A stretch of DNA of 64,000 bases from contig CAKZUB010000052.1 of NCBI GenBank assembly GCA_937921505.1, positions 1 through 64,000 of the forward strand, in the 5' to 3' direction. The notes beneath the pieces are model-generated. The model had not been told where the DNA came from, did not search any database, and worked only from the letters and a program-made list of their open reading frames with translations. Within the stretch, counting starts at the first letter, position 1. Every line of letters begins with the position of its first letter. The stretch is from an uncultured Clostridia bacterium. Its GTDB lineage: Bacteria > Bacillota > Clostridia > Lachnospirales > Cellulosilyticaceae. Shown one piece after another: positions 16,723 to 26,329 of the stretch. The position numbers and the translations under genes were made by a program.

Positions 16723-18312
16723 TTGAGTAAACGACGGAAGCTAAGAAGGTATTATAAGATAATTATGATGGTGGGCGTATATTATTTTTTAAATAGTATT
16801 ATTTTTGGGGCAACACCCGCCACAATTAAGATTGGATTAGAATCTATTTATAAAGATGCTTCAAGTATTTACATAGCCAGCCAAAACAATCTACAACTTG
16901 GGTACTTAAGAGATTATTATTTTCAATTAGAAGGGTCACTCGGTACAAATAGTGTGACGATTACAAAGGCAATTGGAGATTACTATTTTACAGGGAATAC
17001 TTATTTTACACTGCAAGAAGCACAAGAAGCTGCAAGAATCTATGGAAATGGAGCAGTTGCAGCTTACTTAGAACCAGGCGTTTATTGTGTATACATAAAA
17101 AATTATAATGATCAACTATTATTAGCACCTGCATCGCATACAAGAATAGCCCTATATAATAGTTATAATGAGCTTGTTTTTATAAGCGAGAATAATAAGG
17201 ATCCGCTTCTTTTGCAAGGCGTAGAAAATGGACATAGTTTTCCTATTACACAAGTTGGAAATAGTAGAAAGTATAGAGGGGCAATAGGTGTTGTAAATGG
17301 TCAGACAGGGGGTCTTACAGCTATTAATGCAGTAGACTTAGAAGAATATTTGTATGGCGTCGTTCCTGCTGAAATGCCAGCATCATGGCCCGCGGAAGCC
17401 TTAAAAACACAAGCAGTAGCTGCAAGATCTATAGCGGTTTTTCAGTATAACCGATATGTAAGTCGCGGTTATAATGTTGTGGATACTACTGCAGTTCAAG
17501 CTTACAAAGGATTTAGCACGGAATGTGCAAGTACAAATTTGGCAGTAGATACAACAAGAGGAGAAGTCATTAAGTATAATAATCAGGTTGCAGAGGCATT
17601 ATATTCTTCAACAAGTGGTGGGACAACTGAAGATGCTAAATATGTATGGGGAAATGAAGTGCCTTATCTTAAAGCAGTACTAGATAGTTTTGAGACAGAA
17701 CCTGCTCAAAAACCATGGGTAAGAACTATTACGTTAAGCGAAATAGAAGGTGTTCTTATTAGCAAAGGAATTAATATAGGACGTCTGCAAGGGGTAGAGA
17801 TTACATCAAGAACACCAGCAGGAAGAGTACAAGTACTAACATTTATAGGTTCAAGCGGGACACATGCAGTGAAAAATGAAAATGTCAGAACCTTTCTTAG
17901 TAGTACAAAGGAGGGTTCCCTAAAAAGCAGACTGTTTAGTTTTTCAGGATTTATAGGAGCTCCAACAGCAAGTACAACGACCCAATCAGTTAGTGTGATG
18001 TCAGCAGATAACATGATTCAAAAGAGTATTAAAGGTATTACAGCTATGAGTTCAACAGGAATTGAAGTGCTTGCTGGCAACCTGGTAGTTCAATCAGCAC
18101 GAGATAAAAAGACACTCGAAGGACAAGCAAGCTCAGCAATGAATGCGCCTATGCAAAGTGAATTGGTATTAGGAGATATTACTTTATATGGACAAGGCTA
18201 TGGACATGGCATAGGAATGTCACAAAGCGGGGCAATGGGAATGGCCAAAGCTGGGTATACTTATAGTGAGATACTTAAATATTATTACAGCGGTGTAACA
18301 GTAGAAAGATAG
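16723..18312 (+). CDS. SpoIID/LytB-domain protein (probable cell-wall enzyme)
   Basis: 529 residues; TTG start at 16723 behind AGAGGAGG. A basic N-terminus and hydrophobic segment (IIMMVGVYYFLNSIIFG) suggest a signal anchor. The SpoIID/LytB domain spans about 185-400 and ends with GQGYGHGIGMSQSGAMGMAK near the C-terminus. The conserved EYLYGVVPAEMPASWPAEAL and KTQAVAARS are present. SpoIID is a lytic transglycosylase during engulfment; LytB-like proteins modify amidases. An insertion of about 80 residues (Ser/Thr-rich, about 400-490) separates the domain from its last motif. It is encoded just before queA. Confidence 0.88.
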   Translation: MSKRRKLRRYYKIIMMVGVYYFLNSIIFGATPATIKIGLESIYKDASSIYIASQNNLQLGYLRDYYFQLEGSLGTNSVTITKAIGDYYFTGNTYFTLQEAQEAARIYGNGAVAAYLEPGVYCVYIKNYNDQLLLAPASHTRIALYNSYNELVFISENNKDPLLLQGVENGHSFPITQVGNSRKYRGAIGVVNGQTGGLTAINAVDLEEYLYGVVPAEMPASWPAEALKTQAVAARSIAVFQYNRYVSRGYNVVDTTAVQAYKGFSTECASTNLAVDTTRGEVIKYNNQVAEALYSSTSGGTTEDAKYVWGNEVPYLKAVLDSFETEPAQKPWVRTITLSEIEGVLISKGINIGRLQGVEITSRTPAGRVQVLTFIGSSGTHAVKNENVRTFLSSTKEGSLKSRLFSFSGFIGAPTASTTTQSVSVMSADNMIQKSIKGITAMSSTGIEVLAGNLVVQSARDKKTLEGQASSAMNAPMQSELVLGDITLYGQGYGHGIGMSQSGAMGMAKAGYTYSEILKYYYSGVTVER

Positions 18313-18321
18313 GAGATACAC

Positions 18322-19350
18322 ATGAAAACATCAGATTTTAATTTCGAACTTCCAGAAAGGCTTATTGCACAAGTGCCGTTAAATGACAGGACCTCATCAA
18401 GGCTTATGTTAGTAGATAAACATACTGGAACTATCACGCATCAGCACTTTCATGACATTGTAGAGTATTTAAATGCAGGAGATTGCTTAGTACTTAATAA
18501 CACAAGAGTCATTCCAGCAAGACTATTTGGAGAAAAATGCCCATCAGGAGGTAAGGTTGAATTCCTTCTTCTTACAAGAAAAGAAAATAAAACTTGGGAA
18601 GTACTTGTTAAACCAGGTAAAAAGGCTAAAATAGGAGATAAGATTTTATTTGGTAAAGGGATTCTTACAGCAACTATTAAAGATATTATAGAAGATGGTA
18701 AAAGAATTGTAGAATTTGAATATGGGGGGATATTTGAAGAGGTGCTAGACCAGCTAGGAGAGATGCCTCTTCCACCTTATATTCACGAAAAATTAGAAGA
18801 TAAAGAACGTTATCAAACAGTTTACGCTAAACATGAAGGAAGTGCCGCGGCACCAACAGCAGGTCTTCATTTTACAAAAGAACTACTCAGTGAGATTCAA
18901 GCAAAAGGTGTTAAAATAGCTTATGTTACACTTCATGTCGGGCTTGGTACTTTTAGACCTGTTAAAGTAGAAAATGTCTTAGAACATGATATGCACTCAG
19001 AATATTATAGTGTTGAAGCAGAAGATGCTGCTATTATTAATACAGTTAAGCAAAATGGAGGCAAAGTAATAGCCGTTGGAACGACAAGTACAAGAACGTT
19101 AGAATCTAATGCTGGGAAAGATGGCATGATAGAACCTGGCAGTGGTTGGACAAATATCTTTATCTATCCAGGCTATACATTTAAATGTATAGATGGGCTT
19201 ATTACTAACTTTCATCTGCCAGAGTCTACACTTATTATGTTAGTCAGTGCCCTTGCAGGCAAAGAAAATGTGCTAAGAGCTTATGATGAAGCAGTTCAAG
19301 AAGAATACAGATTTTTTAGTTTTGGAGATGCTATGTTTATCCATCCTTAG
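18322..19350 (+). CDS. queA: S-adenosylmethionine:tRNA ribosyltransferase-isomerase
   Basis: A 342-residue enzyme that transfers and isomerises the ribosyl part of SAM onto preQ1 in tRNA, giving epoxyqueuosine. Family motifs are [50 protein letters not shown] and [19 protein letters not shown]. It starts nine bases after the SpoIID-like gene behind AGGAGA. Its pathway partner tgt lies about 7 kb downstream (26513) with yajC, so the usual queA-tgt-yajC cluster is split here. Confidence 0.97.
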   Translation: MKTSDFNFELPERLIAQVPLNDRTSSRLMLVDKHTGTITHQHFHDIVEYLNAGDCLVLNNTRVIPARLFGEKCPSGGKVEFLLLTRKENKTWEVLVKPGKKAKIGDKILFGKGILTATIKDIIEDGKRIVEFEYGGIFEEVLDQLGEMPLPPYIHEKLEDKERYQTVYAKHEGSAAAPTAGLHFTKELLSEIQAKGVKIAYVTLHVGLGTFRPVKVENVLEHDMHSEYYSVEAEDAAIINTVKQNGGKVIAVGTTSTRTLESNAGKDGMIEPGSGWTNIFIYPGYTFKCIDGLITNFHLPESTLIMLVSALAGKENVLRAYDEAVQEEYRFFSFGDAMFIHP

Positions 19351-19360
19351 ATAAAAATAT

Positions 19361-19400
19361 AAGCTGCCTAGTGTTTAATCACAATAGGCAGCTTTGTTTT
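19361..19400 (+). terminator. Terminator after queA
   Basis: Arms AAGCTGCCTA (19361-19370) and TAGGCAGCTT (19385-19394) with a following T-rich tail. Confidence 0.85.
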
Positions 19401-19469
19401 AAACGACATATTATCTTAAAACTGCAAGTGTAATAGGCATTTTCAAGAGTTGATTTGGGGAGGTTAATA

Positions 19470-20228
19470 ATGTCATTAAGATTAAGAGAAGAACACAAAG
19501 TAGAGTTTGAAGATATAGATTTTACAGAGAAGCTTGCTATGCATGGAATCGTACACTATATGCAGCAAGTAGCTGCTAACCATGCTATTAAGTTAGGCTT
19601 TAGCTATTATAAGAATATGGAAAAATATAAGTATTATTGGGTGATATCAAGGGTTAAGTTTGAGATGTACAAGTATCCGAATTGGCAAGATCAGATGGCT
19701 ATAGAAACTTACCCGGGTGGGTACGATAAGCTGTTCGCAGTTAGGTTATTTGATCTATTTGCAGAAAATGGAGAAAAAATAGGACACATCATAGGAAATT
19801 ATATTCTGATGGACGCAAAAACGCAGAGGCCTGTTAAGATAAAAGGTATTCAGGGACCAATGGATGTTTTAGACTTTCCTTATGAAGGAGAAAAACTAGA
19901 CAAATTAGTCTTACCAACAAAAAGTATTAAACAAGACATTAGAAAAGCAAGATATACCGAGATTGATGTGAATAAACATATGAATAACGCCTATTATGTG
20001 AAGTGGGTTTTGGATATGATTGATCTTGAAGATTTTAAGCACAAAGAAATAAAAAGCCTTCTGCTTAATTATAATACATCAGTTACTTATGATACAAAAG
20101 TTAAAGTTATAATGGGTATCAACGCAAAAGATGAACTCATTGTATACGGCACAAGTCAAGATGATACGATTAACTATTTCAGTGCAAAAGTAGTCATGAG
20201 TCCTTCTAAAAGAGCCAAATTAGGATAA
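19470..20228 (+). CDS. Acyl-ACP thioesterase (hotdog fold)
   Basis: About 252 residues from ATG 19470, with GGGGAGG seven bases upstream. The protein has two tandem hotdog domains typical of bacterial acyl-ACP thioesterases (PF01643). The first contains DFTEKLAMHGIVHYMQQVA; the second has the signature ARYTEIDVNKHMNNAYYVKW, with the NKHMNN active-site segment. It would release fatty acids from acyl carrier protein. Its last 55 bases overlap the 3' end of the convergent gene on the other strand. Confidence 0.9.
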   Translation: MSLRLREEHKVEFEDIDFTEKLAMHGIVHYMQQVAANHAIKLGFSYYKNMEKYKYYWVISRVKFEMYKYPNWQDQMAIETYPGGYDKLFAVRLFDLFAENGEKIGHIIGNYILMDAKTQRPVKIKGIQGPMDVLDFPYEGEKLDKLVLPTKSIKQDIRKARYTEIDVNKHMNNAYYVKWVLDMIDLEDFKHKEIKSLLLNYNTSVTYDTKVKVIMGINAKDELIVYGTSQDDTINYFSAKVVMSPSKRAKLG

Positions 20229-21226
20229 GGATAAAGACCTAAACAGTAGATGAGTTTATCTTGGGTTAGATCATAGAGTGTAATATAATTGCTATACCGT
20301 TTACTAGTAGGATCGTAGCTTATCATATACAGTATAGAGTCATTTAAAAAAGCATCTACTAGAACAATATTCGCACGGGGCATAGTAAGACGGCCTAAAC
20401 GAGAGGTATTTAGTGATTCATCAAACAAAGCATAGTGAGCAGTATCATCAGCTAGTGATAATGCAATCGTACTTGAAGTATTGCTAAAAATATACTGTAC
20501 TGCAAAAGGCAATGGTTTATAACTCAGTTGGTTAGCTTGATAAGTAAGTATATCTATGCCGAGGTTATTTATAAAAAGAGCATTACCGCGTGAATCAATA
20601 GTATAATGTTCTTCATAAACAGCACTTGAATGAGTAGGTAGCCGGGTCACTTGCGTTACAGAATATGAGGCGGCATCTACCGTATAGATAAAAGCATTAT
20701 AGGCATTTACTTCGCCGCCTATTAAAACAAAGCTATCATCAATACGTTTAATATGTGAAACATACATATTACCAAGATTATCGCTTGGATCAAATTGGAG
20801 TGTACTAACCTGCCATGTTTGTTTATCAATGATATAAATATTTTCTAAACCCCCCGTAAAAGAGATAATCATTAAATCTGTATCTTCGTAATAATCATGG
20901 AAATAAGTAAGTGGCGGTTTTTCGTGATCTTTTCTAAAGGCATTAATAGTTGATAAAATACGCGCCATATTTTTAGAAGGTAAGAATCCTTCAGTGTAAC
21001 TTTTAAAGCGCATTTTAGTAGGCAGAACATTATTTTTAGATACCTCAAAGCCTTTAATCGTGTTCGTACTGATGTCACTATAAAAAATCTGCATTTTAAA
21101 ATCACTTGTTTTGTCTAAGTGATTTAATAAAACATCATATCTTAGCGGAGTAGGTTTAAGTAAAAAAAAGCTTAACATACCTATTCCTAGTATACATAGG
21201 ACTATAACAAGATGATATCGTTTCAT
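20174..21226 (-). CDS. Unknown membrane-anchored protein, possible beta-propeller
   Basis: About 350 residues from ATG 21226, with AAAGGGTGG upstream; a GTG at 21241 is an alternative. A single N-terminal transmembrane segment (LVIVLCILGIGMLSFFLL) is followed by a long, mostly beta, extracellular part. Short repeated hydrophobic strands such as NIYIIDKQTWQVSTLQF, NAFIYTVDAASYSVTQVT and NYITLYDLTQDKLIYCL look like propeller blades, but I recognise no family. It starts nine bases after the stop of the preceding NlpC/P60-like gene, so the two form an operon. Its 3' end overlaps the thioesterase gene by 55 bases. Confidence 0.6.
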   Translation of the reverse strand: MKRYHLVIVLCILGIGMLSFFLLKPTPLRYDVLLNHLDKTSDFKMQIFYSDISTNTIKGFEVSKNNVLPTKMRFKSYTEGFLPSKNMARILSTINAFRKDHEKPPLTYFHDYYEDTDLMIISFTGGLENIYIIDKQTWQVSTLQFDPSDNLGNMYVSHIKRIDDSFVLIGGEVNAYNAFIYTVDAASYSVTQVTRLPTHSSAVYEEHYTIDSRGNALFINNLGIDILTYQANQLSYKPLPFAVQYIFSNTSSTIALSLADDTAHYALFDESLNTSRLGRLTMPRANIVLVDAFLNDSILYMISYDPTSKRYSNYITLYDLTQDKLIYCLGLYPYPNLALLEGLMTTFALK

Positions 21227-21234
21227 ATTTCCAT

Positions 21235-22065
21235 TTACCACCCTTTATTTGGATTAAACCCAACAATTTGAAGTGTTTCTAAGAGAGGACTATCTGCAAT
21301 GTTTTGAGGAGAAACAAGAATTCCACCTGTAGCATCCAGATCAAAACCAAAAGGTTTAAAAGCTTGCCACACGAGTAAAGAGCAATGCGTATCTTTAGGA
21401 CTTTCACCTTGGTTTTTATCTGCAAAGATATTATAAGGAAGATCTCTAAGGGTAGAACTTGCATAAAGTGCAATTTCGTCAAGCTGCGTCTGAGTGGTAT
21501 TTTTAAGGCGCATCATTTTAAATGTAGGAAAATAGAGCCATTTACTGACATCTTGTTCCATACTGATTGTACCCGGATGAATGGATTCTAGAAGCTTGCC
21601 CCTTTTAGCATCAATGACTATGCCAGCATGACCATGTCGCCAATTCATTGTATGCGTAGATTTATTTAAAAAGATGTAGCCGTTACGATAGGGTGCGAGT
21701 TCAAATCCAGGCAGTGCTTCTTGATTTTCACCTATTATATAGTCTTGTCTAGTTACAGGGGTCAAATATTCAAAGGTTATTTTGAAAGCTGAAAAATAAG
21801 TGTTTTGAAAAGCAATGATTTGTTCTTCAAATTCAGGCAGACTTTTAAGTTCTTCTACAATAGGTCTTGCAATACCCGTTTGTTCATAAATGATTTGATA
21901 ATCAGACTCTGACAAAATACTTTTAGAAAGAATAGGAACAAGATTTATTTTCTCATAATGAGGGTTGAAATAGCCTTGCTTTTTAGATATAACAGAAGTG
22001 ATCATAAAAGCCAGGGTAAAGAGTATACAAAAAGAAATTATAAAATTTTTAAGTTTCACTGTCAT
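21235..22065 (-). CDS. Permuted NlpC/P60 (YiiX/YycO-type) papain-fold protein
   Basis: A 276-residue secreted or anchored protein with an N-terminal hydrophobic segment (FIISFCILFTLAFMITSVI). The catalytic domain fits the permuted papain-fold family: the His comes first in WRHGHAGIVID, and the Cys follows in THCSLLVWQAFKPFGFDLD. It ends with GGILVSPQNIADSPLLE, as in YycO-like proteins. Members hydrolyse amide bonds in the cell envelope or lipids; the substrate here is unknown. It is the first gene of a two-gene leftward unit with a propeller-like membrane protein. Confidence 0.78.
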   Translation of the reverse strand: MTVKLKNFIISFCILFTLAFMITSVISKKQGYFNPHYEKINLVPILSKSILSESDYQIIYEQTGIARPIVEELKSLPEFEEQIIAFQNTYFSAFKITFEYLTPVTRQDYIIGENQEALPGFELAPYRNGYIFLNKSTHTMNWRHGHAGIVIDAKRGKLLESIHPGTISMEQDVSKWLYFPTFKMMRLKNTTQTQLDEIALYASSTLRDLPYNIFADKNQGESPKDTHCSLLVWQAFKPFGFDLDATGGILVSPQNIADSPLLETLQIVGFNPNKGW

Positions 22066-22224
22066 TCACTCCTATGGGTGTCAAAAGATATTTTATTTAT
22101 TTTACCATATAAATGTGTAAAATAAATAAATATCTTTTTTCCTTGTTATTTAAAGAATGAAATGTTCATGAATAAGGTAAACTAGTGGCAATAAATGTAC
22201 TAAAAGAATAAAGGAGCATTTGAA

Positions 22225-23889
22225 ATGACAGAAAATAATACAGTGAAAATTATTCCGTTAGGTGGGCTTGGAGAAATTGGAAAGAATATAACAGCCATCG
22301 AGTATGGAGAAGAAATAATTGTCATAGATTGTGGTATGGGTTTTCCAGATGAAGATATGTACGGAGTAGACCTTATTATACCAGATATCAGTTATTTGCT
22401 AGAACATGCCGAGAAGGTTAAAGGGATTTTTTTAACGCATGGACACGAGGATCATATAGGGGGTATTCCTTATATCTTAAAGCAACTTAATGTACCACTC
22501 TATGGTACGAAGCTAACACTTGGTATTATAGAAAATAAACTTAAGGAACATAGGCTGCTAGAAAAGTGTCAGCTAAACAATGTAGAACCAGGCGCAGTCA
22601 TTAAACTTGGGAACTTAGAAATTGAATTTATTAGGAGTACACATAGTATTGCAGGTGCTTGTTGCATTGCGATTCATACACCTATGGGGACTCTATTGCA
22701 TACAGGAGATTTCAAGGTAGACTATACGCCTGTGGATGGGGTAAAGATGGACTTAGAGCGTATTTCAGAACTTGGAAAAGCGGGAGTTCTTTTACTACTA
22801 GCAGATAGCACCAATGTAGAAAGAGAAGGACATACACAGTCCGAGCAATCAGTTGGTGAGACATTAGATAGGTTGATCACCAATGTAGAAGGCAGGGTCA
22901 TTGTAGCAACTTTTGCTTCTAATATTCATCGTATACAACAGATTATAAATGCTTCAGTAAAACATGGCAGAAAAGTAGCTTTTAGCGGCAGAAGTATGGA
23001 GAATATTACACAGGTTGCAAGAGATCTAGGCTACTTGCATATGGCTGAGGAAGATATCATCAGTCAAGATGACATACGTAGTTATCCAAATGAAAAGATT
23101 ACAATTATTACAACAGGAAGTCAAGGAGAACCTATGGCTGCACTAGCTAGAATAGCTTTCTCTACTCATAGAAAAATTAAAATAGAACCTCAGGATCTTT
23201 TTATTATTTCAGCTTCGCCCATTCCAGGCAATGATAAGTTAGTTTCGCGGGTAATTAATGAACTTTATAAAAAAGGGGCAGATGTTGTCTATGAAGCATT
23301 AGAAGATGTGCACGTATCAGGGCATGCGTGTAAAGAAGAACTTAAGCTCATTCATACGCTCGCACGTCCTAAGTATTTTATGCCGGCTCACGGTGAATAC
23401 AGGCACCTTAGACATCATAAGGATTTAGCAAAAAAACTAGGTATGCAATCAGAGCATATTTTTGTTTTAGAAACAGGACAAGTTTTAGAAATATCAGAAG
23501 AAACAGCAGGTATTACCGGGAAAGTCCGTTCTGGAAATATATTTGTAGATGGTATCGGAGTAGGGGATGTGGGCAATGTAGTGCTTAGAGATAGAAGGAA
23601 TCTTGCACAAGATGGTATGCTCACTATAGTGGCAGCTGTAGAAAAGGAAACCTACAGTATTGTTGCAGGGCCGGATATTATTACAAGGGGCTTTGTATAT
23701 GTCAAAGACTCAGAAGAACTCATTATTGCAGTCAAAGAAATTGCTCAGAAAGAACTAGAAGAATGTCTTAAAAATCAAATGGTTGAAAGAGCTGTTTTAA
23801 AAGTCAATATTAAGAAGGCAGTTGAGAGATTTTTATATGAAAAGACAAAAAGAAGACCAAGTGTTTTTCCTATTATATTAGAGGTTTAA
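22225..23889 (+). CDS. rnj: Ribonuclease J
   Basis: A 554-residue metallo-beta-lactamase/beta-CASP nuclease that acts as 5'-3' exo- and endonuclease on RNA in Firmicutes. The zinc motif is HGHEDHIGG (about 73-81). The beta-CASP domain contains FSGRSMENITQVARDLG and GSQGEPMAALARIAF. HVSGHACKEEL and MPAHGEYRHLRHH complete the active site, and a C-terminal dimerisation domain follows. RBS AAAGGAG precedes the ATG. It is divergent from the NlpC/P60-like unit. Confidence 0.96.
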   Translation: MTENNTVKIIPLGGLGEIGKNITAIEYGEEIIVIDCGMGFPDEDMYGVDLIIPDISYLLEHAEKVKGIFLTHGHEDHIGGIPYILKQLNVPLYGTKLTLGIIENKLKEHRLLEKCQLNNVEPGAVIKLGNLEIEFIRSTHSIAGACCIAIHTPMGTLLHTGDFKVDYTPVDGVKMDLERISELGKAGVLLLLADSTNVEREGHTQSEQSVGETLDRLITNVEGRVIVATFASNIHRIQQIINASVKHGRKVAFSGRSMENITQVARDLGYLHMAEEDIISQDDIRSYPNEKITIITTGSQGEPMAALARIAFSTHRKIKIEPQDLFIISASPIPGNDKLVSRVINELYKKGADVVYEALEDVHVSGHACKEELKLIHTLARPKYFMPAHGEYRHLRHHKDLAKKLGMQSEHIFVLETGQVLEISEETAGITGKVRSGNIFVDGIGVGDVGNVVLRDRRNLAQDGMLTIVAAVEKETYSIVAGPDIITRGFVYVKDSEELIIAVKEIAQKELEECLKNQMVERAVLKVNIKKAVERFLYEKTKRRPSVFPIILEV

Positions 23890-23912
23890 ATAGTGTAAAA
23901 CTTGAATTTAGG

Positions 23913-23993
23913 ACCATCTGCATCTATAATAAAATTAAAATATATTCAATGACATAGGGGATCAAGATGAAAATATTAATAGATGCAGATGGT
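23913..23993 (+). promoter_or_regulatory. Inverted repeat enclosing the UPF0178 start codon
   Basis: ACCATCTGCATCTAT (23913-23927) is the exact reverse complement of 23979-23993, which lies inside the first codons of the next gene. The 51-base loop contains the RBS (AGGGGATC) and the ATG at 23967. Folding would clamp codons 5-9 in a 15-bp helix, which could block early elongation or respond to an unknown factor. A regulatory role is inference. Confidence 0.55.
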
Positions 23994-24413
23994 TGTCCAG
24001 TAGTAGATATAACTATTGATATTGCTAAAACATTTCAAATACAAGTTGTTATTTTTTGTGATACAGCGCATAGTATTGAAAAAGAAGGAGCCCTTACAAA
24101 GATAATTGCTAAAGGTGCAGATGCTGTAGATTTTGTACTTGTTAATGAGGTAAAGGCTGGAGATATTATTATTACACAAGATTATGGCTTGGCAGCTATG
24201 GTATTATCAAAGAAAGGATATCCTATTAATCAAAATGGACTCATCTACACAGAAGATAATATTGATCAATTACTTTTTACAAGACATGTGGCTAAAAAGG
24301 TAAGAAGTCATGGCGGGCGTATCAAAGGACCTAAAAAAAGAGAAAAAGAAAATGATGAAGCTTTTAAGAAGTCTTTAATACAATTGATTTTAAAAAGCTT
24401 GAATACATTATGA
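23967..24413 (+). CDS. UPF0178 (YaiI/YqxD, DUF188) family protein
   Basis: A 148-residue PIN-like protein. The N-terminal KILIDADGCPVVD, the central DAVDFVLVNEVKAGDIIITQDYGLAAMVLSK and the C-terminal GGRIKGPKKRE are family signatures. Conserved acidic residues (DAD, D in TQDYG) could bind metal, as in PIN-type nucleases, but no firm activity is known for the family. RBS GGGGATC is within the loop of an inverted repeat formed with the coding start. It lies 77 bases after rnj. Confidence 0.9.
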   Translation: MKILIDADGCPVVDITIDIAKTFQIQVVIFCDTAHSIEKEGALTKIIAKGADAVDFVLVNEVKAGDIIITQDYGLAAMVLSKKGYPINQNGLIYTEDNIDQLLFTRHVAKKVRSHGGRIKGPKKREKENDEAFKKSLIQLILKSLNTL

Positions 24414-24480
24414 TGAATGGGGAGAGTATAAGAATGTAACAATTCATCATGAATACAAAAAAGGCAATGAGGTGACTAAT

Positions 24481-24675
24481 ATGGAAGATAAAATAGCTGA
24501 ACCTGTAAGAGGCGAAAATAATATAAGACTTAATAGTAAAGATCCTATAAAAAATGAAGGGACAGCAGCTTGGGCTGATGCAGAGAGACTTATGAAAGAA
24601 ACCCAGGTTAATGTACCTTCAGAAAGAAACATCATCAATGCTAAAGAATGGGTAGATAACGGAAGCAGACTATAA
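24481..24675 (+). CDS. Small protein, probable CDIF630_02480/DUF3787-type spore surface protein
   Basis: 64 residues; ATG 24481 with AATGAGGTGA upstream. It is hydrophilic and lacks a signal. The segment GTAAWADAERLMKETQVNVP, followed by the ending AKEWVDNGSRL, recalls the short clostridial DUF3787 proteins described as spore-surface proteins. I rely on memory of the pattern, so the assignment is tentative. A nine-base inverted repeat (24410-24418 with 24442-24450) precedes it. Confidence 0.55.
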   Translation: MEDKIAEPVRGENNIRLNSKDPIKNEGTAAWADAERLMKETQVNVPSERNIINAKEWVDNGSRL

Positions 24676-24682
24676 ATGTAAA

Positions 24683-24730
24683 TAATTATAACAAAAGACT
24701 CCTATGCATAGGAGTCTTTTGTTATAATTA
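24683..24730. terminator. Perfect 48-base palindromic terminator between convergent genes
   Basis: Bases 24683-24730 read the same on both strands (24-base arms, centre TGCA). The stem includes a T-rich arm that could act as the release tract. It sits between a rightward and a leftward small gene and should work in both directions. Confidence 0.75.
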
Positions 24731-24773
24731 AAAAACAAATTTATTATAATTAAAGTTAGCAGAGCTTTAATGA

Positions 24774-25016
24774 TTATCTAGTGATTAAATATTTAAGAAG
24801 TAATTCAACATCTGCCGCATCAGAAACTGCAAGAGTTATTTCGTCAATTTTAGCCTCGGAAAATATTTTAGTCAAAGAAACATATTGACATAATTTTGAA
24901 CGTAGGTTTAATTTATCGCCTTCAGATGTTATTAACTCAATTTCCCCTTTGCACTGATCAACTGTTTTAAAGAAACTATCTACATCTGTTATGTTTGTAA
25001 TTTTTATGTTATTCAT
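24774..25016 (-). CDS. Small protein, possible degenerate HPr-like fold
   Basis: 80 residues; ATG 25016 has AGGAGGT seven bases upstream. It begins IKITNITDVDSFFKTVDQC and continues ELITSEGDKLNLRSKLCQYVSL, ending DVELLLKYLITR. The alternation of strand, helix, strand and helix recalls short HPr-like proteins found in clostridia, but no phosphorylation His or Ser46 motif is present. The function is unknown. Confidence 0.5.
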   Translation of the reverse strand: MNNIKITNITDVDSFFKTVDQCKGEIELITSEGDKLNLRSKLCQYVSLTKIFSEAKIDEITLAVSDAADVELLLKYLITR

Positions 25017-25219
25017 AATTATACCTCCTATCAATTAGATTGATTACACTTTCATTATACAATATTAAAACAATTATATAAGATGATAAATAAACAAATA
25101 TTTCTAATTTATTCAGTGGAAACTGTTAAAAGTTACTAATATTGATGATGGTATGGGTAAATTGTATAAGAAAATGATAATTATTAGGGCGATTTTAAAT
25201 CATATATATCACAAGTTTT

Positions 25220-26314
25220 CTACAATGATTGTTTAATAGTATCTATGTTTGAACCAAGATTACAAAGGAGTAAATCAACAACAGCAAGAGCCGCCATAGA
25301 CTCAACGACAACAACAGCTCTAGGGACAATAACAGGGTCATGACGTCCAGTTATTTCAATTGTCGTATCTTTAAGTTCTGTAGTAAGTGTACGTTGCCTT
25401 TGGGATATAGAAGGAGTAGGCTTGAAATGGGCTTTTATAAAAATATCAGTTCCATCAGAAATACCGCCTAATATGCCGCCAGAATGATTTGTGTATTTAG
25501 AGACTTTACCATGATCATTATAGAAAGCATCATTATAGGTCGAGCCTAACATAAGAGAAGATGCAATGCCAGCGCCTACTTCAAATGCTTTTACACCACC
25601 TATTCCCATAATAGCGTAAGCGAGCGTAGCATCTAATTTATCAAATACGGGCTCTCCGATACCAGCTTTTAGTCCTGTAATAATACACTCTACTGTGCCG
25701 CCTACAGAATCTTGATTTTTTTTAACAGATTGAATATAATCAAGAGCAGCATCTGCTGTTTTGTTACTTGGCATATTAACAGGATTAGAACGACATTCTA
25801 ATAAATCAAATGCTTCATCTTCAACTCTAATAGGTCCTATAGACCTTGTATAAGCTGTAACTTCTACACCGAGTTCTTCTAAGGCGCGTTTAGCAACTGC
25901 GCCAGCAGCTACGCGTGCAACTGTTTCACGACCAGAAGAACGGCCACCCCCACGATAATCTCTTATACCATATTTCATATCAAAAGTATAATCTGCATGA
26001 GAAGGTCTGTAGGTATTTTTAATTTCCGAATAATCATGAGACTTTTGATTTGTATTTTTTATCATAAGTGCAATTGAGGTGCCTGTTGTTTTACCTTCAA
26101 ATACTCCTGATAATATCTCGACACTATCATCTTCTTTCCGAGATGTAGCCACGGCAGGATTGCCAGGTTTTCGTCTGTTCATATTCTCCATAATATCTTC
26201 AAGGGATAGAGCTATATTAGAAGGACAGCCATCAATAACTACGCCAAGGGCATTACCATGTGATTCACCAAATGTAGAAACACGAAACATTTTACCAAAT
26301 ATTGAGCCCGACAT
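25220..26314 (-). CDS. aroC: Chorismate synthase
   Basis: A 364-residue flavin-dependent enzyme that makes chorismate from EPSP, the last shared step of aromatic amino-acid synthesis. Motifs are MFRVSTFGESHGNALGVVIDG near the start, RPSHADYTFDMKYG, DYRGGGRSSGRETVARVAAG and GRHDPVIVPRAVVVVE. RBS GAAAGGGG lies just before the ATG. It is monocistronic, leftward and preceded by its own promoter. No other shikimate genes adjoin. Confidence 0.97.
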   Translation of the reverse strand: MSGSIFGKMFRVSTFGESHGNALGVVIDGCPSNIALSLEDIMENMNRRKPGNPAVATSRKEDDSVEILSGVFEGKTTGTSIALMIKNTNQKSHDYSEIKNTYRPSHADYTFDMKYGIRDYRGGGRSSGRETVARVAAGAVAKRALEELGVEVTAYTRSIGPIRVEDEAFDLLECRSNPVNMPSNKTADAALDYIQSVKKNQDSVGGTVECIITGLKAGIGEPVFDKLDATLAYAIMGIGGVKAFEVGAGIASSLMLGSTYNDAFYNDHGKVSKYTNHSGGILGGISDGTDIFIKAHFKPTPSISQRQRTLTTELKDTTIEITGRHDPVIVPRAVVVVESMAALAVVDLLLCNLGSNIDTIKQSL

Positions 26315-26329
26315 TAAAATACCCCTTTC

